Source: Polytrichum commune (Eukaryota > Streptophyta > Polytrichopsida > Polytrichales > Polytrichaceae). From it: DNA of 64,000 nucleotides. The position numbers and the translations under genes were made by a program. The notes below the pieces were generated by a model. That model worked only from the letters and a program-made list of their open reading frames with translations. It did no database searches and was not told the origin of the DNA. Position 1 is the first letter of the stretch. Each line of letters opens with the position of its first letter. Positions 44,907 to 54,390 of the stretch are shown here, one piece after another. The DNA is taken from positions 11,904,501-11,968,500 of the forward strand of contig OX485805.1 of assembly GCA_950295325.1 (NCBI GenBank). Direction: 5' to 3'.

Positions 44907-46261
44907 TTGTACTCAACGAACACAAAGCAGAGGCCCGTAAGTCGGGCAGACATTCAACCTTCACCGAACTTCCAAGAGGAAACCAGACAAAACAAGCCCT
45001 CTAGCCGACCCAAACGCAAGTGCCGGTTTGGCCCTCGAACGCGACGAAGACATCAAGAGAAATTGCGAACTGGTAATCACACGCCGCATCCTCCCAAACT
45101 CAGAGAAAACGAAGGCTTTCGAAAGGAAGACGAACCCAACCCTCCCCAAGAGACACAACCAATAGATAATGGCTATACCCAGCCGGGTATCAAGGTGTTA
45201 CCAGATAGAGTCACACTTCAGCCGGCAAACCACTCTCGATGGACGCCTCTTGACTACTATCGGAACAAAAATAGAAGCCGCGGAGCGAAGGTGAACTCCT
45301 CCAAACACGCTGCCTTCCGCCTCGGAATCACAGAAGAGGAGTTCGAAGCTAACCTTTCTAAAGAAATCGACGATCTTCTAAGAGAGATCGAGGAGACTCG
45401 CCTTAGAAAGGATGATTCATCAGATCACGAAGGGGGGATTTCACAAGGAGCCTCGGTATTCGACACGCAAAAACCTCGGAGAGACCCCAAACAGCAGCAG
45501 CAGCAGCAGGAGAAATGGCAAGCCCAAGAGGGGCCTGAACCCCTTCTGCCCCCTACCCGACCTAAGTGTCGCACCAAAACAAAGTGCCATTTTGGGCCTG
45601 GTACGAAAAGGGGAGAGAAGGAAAACGCACCACGTCAGCACGACGGGACCCTCCACCTTCACCACCGAAGGGCCGTATTCCTGTCCCTTCAGATGTCGAT
45701 GGTCTGGGTGACAATCCAATAAGCTACAGGACTAGCTTTGATCGATCGGGTTCATATTCGACTCGATCTGATCGAGGATATGATTGGGGCCAATATGGGC
45801 ACGATTCGCACGAGAAGGAAGACACTCAAGTAATACTCCCTGATCGCCCCACTCTTTCTAACTTCTCCACGGCTTCCCACTCGCTATTTGCCAAATATTT
45901 GGGCATCCCTCCGGCTGTCTCACGACCCCCGCCATTTCGTCCTGTCCACGAGTGCCTCGGTCTCTCTGAAGCTGAGTTTGAAGCTCACCTCACGTTGGAA
46001 ATTGATGAAGTTTTGCTCGCGGCGGAGGCTGATCGACGGAAAAACAGGACCTCTGATGAACCTTCCTCCTCGGCACTGCCTCCGCCTCCCACGGTCCTCT
46101 CTAAGAACGATTGCTACGCCTACTTCCAAACTCACGGCTTTCCCACCTCCGGTTCCCTTCTCGGTGTCTACTGGTGGGCGGCGAACCTGGGCGCAACACG
46201 CTTCAACTTCGACTTTGACTTCGATCGGGATGACTTGAGCATTCTCAATGCTTACGACTAA
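44907..46261 (+). pseudogene. LINE third ORF with a duplicated module, one frameshift
   Basis: Two overlapping frames (44907-45722 and 45566-46261) form one coding region with a shift near 45640. Each half has the same three landmarks in the same order: CRFGPRTRR / CHFGPGTKR, then LPDRVTL / LPDRPTL, then LGITEEEFEANLSKEIDDLL / LGLSEAEFEAHLTLEIDEVL. This shows a tandem protein duplication that was under coding constraint. A Gln run (six codons, CAG repeats, 45492-45509) lies between them. The second half ends YFQTHGFPTSGSLLGVYWW and an acidic FDFDFDRDD tail. No known domain recognised. It could be an accessory protein of the LINE or a captured host sequence. Confidence 0.5.
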
Positions 46262-47395
46262 TTGGTGATGCTGATGGTACCGGTTGCTGCTATGCAGACC
46301 CCTGGCTTCATCTCTTCTCCGCCAGGTCTCCACGCTGATGGGCTCCGCCTCGAGGGTCGCTGGGTGCAGTGAGCCGGAGACCGTGACCCGCCTCGGCAGG
46401 CGCGAGGTCACGGTGCTCCCCCCCCCCCTCTCTGCTTTTTGCATTGGTGCGTTTTTGCTTTGATGTTAGAGGCGAGCGAGGCTGGCGGCTCGCATCCGGG
46501 TCGTCTGCTCCTTAGATGTCCTGCCTCTGATTGGAGGTGGTGTTGTTGCTGGTTGTTGTTTCGCCGGTTGGTTCGAGGTGATGGCGCTTCTCCAGTGTTA
46601 CTTGCAGGCACGCTTCACCGATGACTTTCTCGGGGGTCCTAGGGTGGGGAGGGGGGGCCCGGGGGTCTTGGCCCTCCCCTGTTTCGACTCGCTCTCCCTT
46701 GACTCCGGTCTTCGGCGTTAGGCGTGGTGAGGTTGGGGAGCTTCGGCTCTGGTTTGTCTTTCCCGTGGCGATCTTCACTCCCAGTACCCTGCCTCGGTTC
46801 TGCGACCTGCCTCGCCTCGCTTCACCGACGACTTCCTCGGGTTTCCTGGGGAGGGGTGGGGTGGGGTGGGGCCCGGGGGCTTTGGCACTCCCCCTACAGG
46901 TTCCCTGTCGACCCGCTCTCCTCTCTGATCCCTGTCCTCGGTGTCAGGCGTGGTGCGGCTGGTCGCTTCGGTTCTGGCCTTTCTTCCCCTCCCGCAACGT
47001 TCTTCACTTTCGGGTGGTGCGACCAGCTCTGGCTGCTTCGCCCTTTTGATTTTTTCGGCGGCTCTCTACTTCTCCGGGGCGCCTTCAACGGTTCTTCTGG
47101 GGTCGTGGTTGTTGTTTTCCCCCTGGTAGCTTTGTGGCGAGTAGGAGCTCTTGGTCCTTAGTGTGTGGTTCATGTTTAGGATGGCGATGCTCCTGGCTTT
47201 GCTGTTTGTTGGCTAGGTTTTTGTTTCCTGGGGTTTCCTCCCCTGTTTTGGCTGCCGTTTGGCTCTCTGCCGGCCCAGTTCGCTGGGTTCTAGTTTTTTC
47301 CCCCCCCTTGTGGGTTGTATTTGTTTTCTCTCATTTTAACCGCGGTGAGGTCTTCACAGTTCTAAGTGCCTAGCCACTTACCTAGTAGGCTAAGC
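46262..47395. other. GC-rich 3' region of the LINE
   Basis: G/C- and T-rich with several homopolymers (runs of C at 46421, G at 46646 and 47399). Open frames here are compositional artefacts. Two related blocks, near 46620-46700 and 46820-46950, share TTCACCGA-GACTT-CTCGGG and a following G-rich and CTCCCC segment, so the 3' region contains a degenerate direct repeat. Confidence 0.5.
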
Positions 47396-47410
47396 CAAGG
47401 GGGGGGGGGC

Positions 47411-47480
47411 CAAGGGATTTGATCCTTGAACCTCTTGGCTCCTACATAGAGGCCTTAGCCACTAAGCCACCACTCCGCGC
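47411..47480 (-). repeat. tRNA-derived, SINE-like sequence
   Basis: The minus strand reads GTGGCTTAGTGGCTAAGGC, a good box A of tRNA-Leu/Ser type, and GGATCAAATCCC about 30 nt later, a good box B. The acceptor stem does not close clearly and no anticodon arm could be fixed, so this is a tRNA-derived pol III promoter rather than a working tRNA gene. Confidence 0.45.
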
Positions 47481-47484
47481 ATGA

Positions 47485-48370
47485 TATATTATAAATATTT
47501 AAAACATTTGTATATAGAGGCCCCAAGTTATTCTTTATTCTTTATTTACTGTATACAATATAATATCAACTATATACGGCATATATTATTTACTGCTTAT
47601 AATTTATTATCCAGTATTTGTTGTATACTGCCTATTAGTTATTATTAAGTGTCTCGTATTTGCTATTTACTGCCTCATATTTACTATTTATATTATCATA
47701 TTTACTATGTACTGCCTAATATTCATTGTTTATAGTTTAAAGTTTAAAGTTTTTTATTTATAGTATTTTATAGTATTTTATTTTATTTTCATTATGTTAT
47801 TATTATCTATTGTATATAGTATGTTATTTATTATTTATGATATGAAATGTAATATTTATAGTATATTATTACTATTAATGGTATGATATTTATTATTTAT
47901 TATTCTTCGTTTGTTATTATTATCTATTGCATATAGTATATTATTACTATTACTATTAATGGTCTGATGTTTATTATTATTATTATTATTATTATTTCAG
48001 TATGTTATTATTATCTACTGTATATAGTATATTGTTTACTATTTATAGTAGGATATTTCATTTTAAATATTAATAGTATATTAGTACTATTAATGGTCTT
48101 CTGTTTATTATTTATAGTATTTTATTATTATCTAGTTTATATAGTATATTATTTATTATTTTCAGTATATTATTCTTATCTACTGTATATAGTATATTAT
48201 TTACTATTTATAGTATGATATTTATTATTTTGTTATATTATTATATTAGTTGTATTAATGATGTGCTATTCTTATTTACTATTTATATTATATTACTATT
48301 ACTATTAATGGACTTCTATTTATTATATGCTGGAAATTGTCTATTATTTACTGTGTACCTAATTTTTCAC
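47485..48370. repeat. AT-rich low-complexity block
   Basis: About 880 bp made largely of TATTATT, TTTACTATTTATAGTA and TATATAGTATATTA words, some in local tandem. Open frames rich in Ile, Tyr and Leu are artefacts. Confidence 0.85.
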
Positions 48371-48399
48371 ATACGCCCTAAAAATTACCAACCATAATT

Positions 48400-48464
48400 C
48401 AGACAATCTATTGGGCAAATTGTCTGATTGTTTATAGGACGATGTGAGTCGTCCTATAAACAAT
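48400..48464. repeat. Two adjacent hairpins, one with perfect 16-bp arms
   Basis: The first is CAGACAAT (48400-48407) with ATTGTCTG (48419-48426). The second is ATTGTTTATAGGACGA (48427-48442), loop TGTGAG, and its exact complement (48449-48464). They abut directly. Confidence 0.85.
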
Positions 48465-48610
48465 ATCGGGGCGTCAATGTGTCCACAATGACTATTTTCC
48501 AACACTTATACTAGAAACATGTCGATTTCTTTTTTTCCATGAAGTGTTGGTCCAATTAGCACATGCATGCTAAAACATTGTACTAAAAACCCTTGTTTAT
48601 CTTGTAGTGT

Positions 48611-48644
48611 GGTCACGGCTCTTGGCTTGTCTGTGAAGTGGCCC
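48611..48644. repeat. Solitary end of a GGGCCACTTCAC-family element
   Basis: Complement of the family terminus (CTTGTCTGTGAAGTGGCCC), 58 bp before copy 2. A remnant of a neighbouring insertion. Confidence 0.45.
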
Positions 48645-48702
48645 TAAGATGGTGACACTGACAAGCACGATTGCCTAATGTGTCACCAAGTCCGTAGCTC
48701 AA

Positions 48703-49200
48703 GGCCACTTCACACACGAGCTGAGAATTGTGATCATGAAATTGTGAGAGCCTAAAAGAAAATGTTCAAAGGCCGTCCCAACACACCTCCAAAATCATGT
48801 AGTGGTGCCACACACCCTCAAGTGTAGTGTGAAGCATATGTGACCAATCCCTCAACCAAATGCTATTTCAATGAATTTCTAGTCATGCAGGTCCTCACAC
48901 ATGATAAAATATTATAAATTAATGGTTGTGAGCCTTGGGAGTGCCATGGTCTCCCAATTTTGCGTTAGGCCTACCTCCAAGAGGTGGGTTTTGAAAATAG
49001 TCCAAGTGACCATGACACATGATCCATTGAATGCCATGTAGGAATCCATGTAGACTTTACATCCATCTTGCATTCACATACTCCGTTGGTCCCTCTAGCG
49101 TAGTTTGCAGCGAACCTAGACCGGCTCCACCTTTTCCACCAATGAGAGTGCTTGAAGTGTCATGGTCACAGGGTCTCAGTCTCGTGTGTGAAGTGGCTCC
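48703..49200 (+). mobile_element. GGGCCACTTCACAC-family element, copy 2
   Basis: About 500 bp with inverted ends (GGCCACTTCACACACGAG left; CTCGTGTGTGAAGTGGCT right) and a matching GATCATG/CATGGTCAC block just inside. The interior matches copy 1 in reverse. No transposase frame. I found no clean target duplication. Confidence 0.65.
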
Positions 49201-51098
49201 CAGGGAAGAGTAACAACATGCCCACACTTTTAGAATGGTTCCTACCAGTAGGGGTGATTTTTAGCTTTAATTTGGCCAACGAGAGCCATATCATTCCTCC
49301 AACCCCTTTAGCACTGGTAGAGGCCCTTTTTGAAAAGAGAATGTTATTTTATGGAGTATTCGAGGTTTACTTCATAATGATGTTTTGAAAAGTGGACTTG
49401 AGTTTATTGTGCTTTCAATGGTGTTCAATGGAGCTCATAGCCAACCTCCATGCCATTGAACGGTTTTCTCAATGAATTTGTATATTCATGAATATGTTGA
49501 CTTCAATCCTTGAGTGGTGTTTCTCTCCAAAAAGGAGTGTTGGGAATACTTATCTATGTTTATATATGAATATATGATATCAAAAATTAATTCTCAATAT
49601 ATTAAATATCATGTAATTCATATGAAACACTAACTATATCATTCTTGTTTCAAGTTTGATATGTGTATCATCAAGATCAATACATATGCATAATGAAGAG
49701 GTTAAAAACAAGCATTTTTTCTTGAATGAACTGGATATGGTCCAAGTTTTCAGGTTTTATTAACAATTGTTGTTTACACTCTATACATATGATTGTATTC
49801 TTGTGTGCATCTTAAATTATGTCATAGGTCTTATAGGATAAACATTTATGCATAGTGTCTATGGAAGACAATATCATTTCCACTTTATGGAGTTTTTGTA
49901 CTCAAATGCTTGCTTTGAAAATGCTTACATGACCCTATATAGAAGGTCCAACAATATGGATTTGACCTTTGAATCTGTGTCAACAATTTCTCTTCATGAG
50001 TGTTTTATCGATCAAGTTGCAAATTCTCACATCAATAATTGGTCTTGAAGATACATAATTCTTCAAGGACATTGAAGGTCAATGCGTGTTGTCTAAAAAT
50101 AAAAATAAAATAAATATTGATGTTTCAACCGACGTGAATTTGAGCCCATTGACCCTATCTCGTTCAAGAGAACATGCTTTTATGTAATCATGTTGATGAG
50201 GATGCACATATGAAAAGTGCAAGAAGGTCTTATAGTTGCCACCAACATCTTGCTCCACTTCCATAAGGATAAGAAAAGCCATAGAGAAAAGGAAAAAAAA
50301 TAACCGTTGATAAACATTGAGAAGGGCATGTACATTCTCGAGTTTGTCCTTTGGCTTTTAGGCAAAAGTCTTATAGAGAGACCTAAGCAAAATGGACATT
50401 AGCCCTCCCCCAAAAAACTTTCACAGGAAGGGGCCTTTGGCAAGATAAGGCCCGGAACCCGCGATCCGCGATCTTTGGGTAACCCCCGGCGAGAAATTCC
50501 AAAACTTTTGTGATCCTAACTTGAAAACGTTGTCCACCCTGCTCAACCTCAAAAAAGATTGCCCTTGCATTATTGAAAGCCACTTGTCCACAAAACCCAT
50601 ATTGAGTGTATGAAAACCTTCAAGGTCCAAAATCCAATATAGATGTTCATTTCCACTTAGTAAATAAGCAATTGACTAGGATATCATTTAAGTATTGAAA
50701 GCATCAATAAAACATATAATTAATTTGAAAGGAAGAAATAATTCAAAGTCCTCATTAGCATTGAGGTTATAGTTTTGTGACTTACCATATAGTAAGGCTT
50801 TATGTCATTGTAAAATGAAAATTAAGAATGGCTTGCTAATTTTAGTATGTTTATTTTTATTGAATGACTTCTACTTTCAAAAGTATTCATACACATGCAA
50901 ATTAATTAAGCATGATTAAATGTAATTAAGCGTGATTAAATGAAATTGAACACAATTAACCGAATTCAGTGCCTATTCCAGTATGTAGATAAATGTGGCA
51001 AGTCTATGATTTATATCAAACTAACCAACCTAATTAAGCCACCCACCCGCCCACCCAAGAATGTTTCTCTCTCCAACTTCATGACAAATGCCATACTA
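49201..51098. other. No gene recognised
   Basis: AT-rich. A minus-strand frame at 50583-50383 (RAIFFEVEQGGQRFQVRI) looks slightly protein-like but has no recognisable family and no splice context. Confidence 0.35.
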
Positions 51099-51413
51099 GG
51101 GCCACTTCACACATAAGCCACAGGCCATGACCATATAATTGTAAGGGCTCTTGCTTCTCATCCAAAGGCCGGTACCACTCACATGATATGCTAGAATTTG
51201 TGTAAGGCCTACCTCTTGGAGGTGGGCTCGACACAAATTTTGACAGACTGTGAACATTATTCATGTAAATTTTTCATATGTGATAATTGTTTTGGGCCTT
51301 TAGACCTTCACCTTCTAGTGTGAAGTGAACTTGGATAATCTATGCTTGTTCGGCCAATGAGAGATCTTAGAATGCAATGGTCATTAGCTTTCAATCTCGT
51401 GTGCAAAGTGGCC
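51099..51413. mobile_element. GGGCCACTTCACAC-family element, copy 3
   Basis: About 315 bp, shorter relative of copies 1 and 2. Left end GGGCCACTTCACACATAAG with GGCCATGACCAT inside; right end ATGGTCATTAGC...CTCGTGTGCAAAGTGGCC. Shares the GGCCTACCTCTTGGAGGTGG block. Confidence 0.65.
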
Positions 51414-51948
51414 ATTACTTGCATGTTGAGGTAGGCGAGCCCCAAATACCACCCTAATCAACCAAAAATCGTCCCAAAATAGGTGAACCCAACACAACAC
51501 AATACATCACAAGTGAGAGAGAAGATACCAACCTCCAAGGATGGTGTGAATGAGGGACACTTCACCTAAGTTGATCATTGCCGCAAGTTCGTATGTGGAC
51601 CTGGAGCAGGTTGTTTGAGGGGCTGATCACACTGGCCAGTTCAGACACCACATGTTGGCATCTCCAGCTGTAATAGTGTGAAAAGTGTTGGACCAACATC
51701 TATTTCTCAACATAATCCCCAACAATTTCATAGCTAGAACCGGACGGAAAGTTAGGTGTGATCGGGGCATGAGACAACCCAACACACACCCTACTTGGCC
51801 CAATACCACCCAAGCCCATGATCAAATCCAAAGTTAGATTACCAGGCTGAGTAGACCAAGTCGAGTTATAGGGTGGCAACTTACACCAACTTCTATATAT
51901 TGCCTTCACCCATTTTATAATGAGGAACCCAATTATCACGTTCAGTGT
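51414..51948. other. No gene recognised
   Basis: No conserved coding sequence or strong repeat; only short incidental frames. Confidence 0.35.
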
Positions 51949-52180
51949 CTGGGGAATTTTTTTTGCACATAATCGGTGAAAATCCTAGTGTTTCCAAGTC
52001 CAACTGCTTACATACATGTTGTGATCTTTCGGTTTCTCTTTATGAATTCGAGGTATATTCCGGCATGGATTCCTCTACAACGACGGTAATTTTCCTGAAG
52101 TCTTGAACTTCAACCGGATGTTTCTCAAAGTCAACCGGTTCATCTGTAACTAGCGCCCGGTTGTCGCCGTTCATTGATCA
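51949..52180 (+). repeat. CCGGTT-rich small dispersed element, copy d
   Basis: Starts TGGGGAATTTTTTTTGCACA, with AATCCTAGTGTTTCCAAGTC, AGTCTTGAACTTCAACCGG and AAGTCAACCGGTTCATCTGT in the same order as copy c. Confidence 0.6.
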
Positions 52181-52406
52181 CGTTACCATTGGGACGATGG
52201 CTTGACTAAACCCTCAAATCATCCCCAAATTAGCATTCGGGCGGTCCGGCGAGGTGGACGTAACATCCAATCCTGTTGCTTGCGGCGATTGGAACTACTT
52301 AGACAGGGTGTGCATGGGGAGGCTCCACCTCATCACGAGTCTCCTGCTCCCACCCACGTTTAATTTCAATCCTCGGCGCTCATACCTCAAGCACTGATCC
52401 TCCTCC

Positions 52407-52440
<34 letters not shown>

Positions 52441-52653
52441 TCATTATACACTGCCAAGAAATTCCTGATGGATATCGTCACATCATAAGCTTGATCTTTA
52501 GATCTTACCTTACCCTGATCTCCTCCATATTGCAGCTCCAGAAATCACACCTACTTAAGGTTGAGTTATCAGCTTGTGACATAATAACGTAATCTCACTC
52601 GCATTCAACACTCGTTTTTGTGAAGGAGCTCCTGTATCCCATATATCATACAT
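52181..52653. other. No gene recognised; short CAC/CAT microsatellite
   Basis: A (CAC)n-(CAT)n run at about 52407-52443. Otherwise nothing assigned. Confidence 0.45.
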
Positions 52654-53392
52654 GGCAGCAGCAGCAGCTTGCTAGCCGCTTCCTCATGCACCTGTAATTC
52701 CATCTTCTCCGCACCCATGGATGCTGCAAGGGCTAGCTAGACTACTTATCTACTTACTTGCTTGCAATGCAAGCCCAGTAGTTCTTATAATAATTATGTA
52801 GTTCCAATGTTAGTGCAACTTCACGGGGGTTTATATATGTTTAGGTGACAACATTCTTTCATTCTCCATTTTTCATTTTTGCAGCATTTTGGGCTCCTGA
52901 TGTTATTCATCACGATGCCTTCCAGCAGCAGCTTGCTAGTGGCTTCCTTCTCATGCGGTATGTTGATCTCCTCCGCTCCCTGCATGGATGCATCTAAACC
53001 AGTTCTAACTTACTGCTGACTAAGTTGCACTATTGCAAGCTTGCCAATCCCGGTTTCTCTCATTTTGATGCGTTTTGGGCTCCTGAAAAGTATTTATCAT
53101 GGTGCCAGCAGCTTCTCGCTAGTGGCTTCCCTCATTCACTAAGATGATTTATTTTTTTATTTTTTTTATTTTTTTTGAGACAGAAGGCCAACCGAGCCAA
53201 CGCCAAAATGAATTCACTAAGATGATCTCCTCCGCGTCCATGGGTGGAGGTAGAGTTCGAGTTGCAATGCGTGGGCTTAGTTTTAGGAAGAACATTTTAA
53301 ACATTTTGAACATTTTGAGCTCCTGAAATCCCTCAGCAGCAGTAGCTTTCCTCCCGCAGGTCTACATAGCTCGATCCCCTCCGTGCTCGTGT
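52654..53392. repeat. Four imperfect direct repeats upstream of MLO
   Basis: Units near 52654-52735, 52881-52995, 53066-53247 (split by a T-rich insert) and 53307-53392. Shared blocks are TTTTGGGCTCCTGA, CAGCAGCAGCTTGCTAGTGG, CTTCC and TCTCCTCCGC-CCATGG. The open frames are not conserved between units, so this is probably non-coding. Confidence 0.55.
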
Positions 53393-54266
53393 GTACGGAG
53401 ATTATCCTTGCAAGTACCTGGCCAGTGGCTAGGGCCGACAGGTGAAGCTCCTGGGAGGTAGGTCCCTGTATAACCCCATTGGTAATTATGTGGTCGAGTA
53501 GTCGAGTAATTATAATTTTTGGATTATAACCAAGTCATTATTTTAGTACCACCGGTTGTGGAGGCTGCTATGCAAGCAAGGTGGTACACTGAGTTTTGTA
53601 GGTGTGGGTGGGGATAAGTTAGGGGCCAACTGTCTATCTGTGTGCAATTAATCGTATTGTAGGTGCGGGGTTTATAAGGTAAGGGCAGTTTGTCTGGAAG
53701 GACGTTGAGTTCATAACATCGGTGCATAACATCGTTCGATGCATAACATCGGTGGACTAGATCTGTAATGTGCGGGTTTTCGAGCAATGCAAGTCCTAGC
53801 TAACCGACTCAGTGATCGGGCATTGTTTGATGATTTGCTGCTAGCGGAGATGAATTAGTTTGAATAAAGTGTGGTTCATTTATATCGTGACACAAAGAAC
53901 AGCTCCTAATTTTCTAAGTACTTCTTGGGGATCTACAGCTTCGAGGTTCGACGAGAAGCGAGTGAGCGTCACTAATACTAATGATCATTGTCGCCGCAAC
54001 GCGGGGCGGCAGGAGGAGATGTGCAAGCTGGAAACGTGAGTCAGCGGCGTTCAATGCTTCGCAATGGTGACCATTCTCGACCTGACCTCGGCAAATCTGT
54101 GTGGTGGAAAGGAGAACAGGATTGCACAAGTTCAAATTCGGGGAGTCAAAGGCAGCAAGGAGGAGTAGCGTAGACGAGGCCATGGATTGAAGACCGGAGT
54201 TTGCATACATCATAATGGATCTGTTAAACCGCGGAAGAAGCGGTGTTGAAGCTGATATGGAGGATT

Positions 54267-54268
<2 letters not shown>
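53393..54268. other. Upstream region of MLO
   Basis: No gene. It contains TGCATAACATCG twice near 53722-53750. A TTTATATCG near 53879 is a weak TATA candidate about 510 bp before the MLO ATG. Minus-strand frames here are not convincing. Confidence 0.3.

Positions 54269-54331
<63 letters not shown>
54269..54331. repeat. (GA)n microsatellite before the MLO start
   Basis: About 31 uninterrupted GA repeats ending 60 bp before the MLO ATG, so probably in the 5' leader or core promoter. Long GA tracts in plant leaders are known binding sites for BPC/GAGA-binding factors; whether that applies here is inference. Confidence 0.9.
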
Positions 54332-54334
<3 letters not shown>

Positions 54335-54390
54335 CTGGGTTTCAAGTAAAATAGAATCAGAGTGGGCAATTTAAGCGAGAGACGACTGCA

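Larger units (their letters stand above)
37560..47395 (+). mobile_element. Nearly full-length LINE with three ORF regions
   Basis: ORF1 is 37698-39595, ORF2 39615-44580 and a third coding region 44907-46261, followed by a GC-rich, T-rich 3' region to about 47395. Boundaries are approximate, since no target duplication was identified. ORF2 keeps a single frame for about 3.9 kb, with only point stops, so the copy is fairly young. A third frame downstream of the RT frame is not part of the usual plant L1-type layout. Confidence 0.8.

Noticed and set aside
46621-47373. Several open frames of 60-145 codons
   Set aside because: They lie in a GC- and T-rich LINE 3' region, overlap in several frames and show no motif.
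47485-48370. Organellar DNA insertion
   Set aside because: AT-rich low complexity only; no organellar gene or conserved block is visible.
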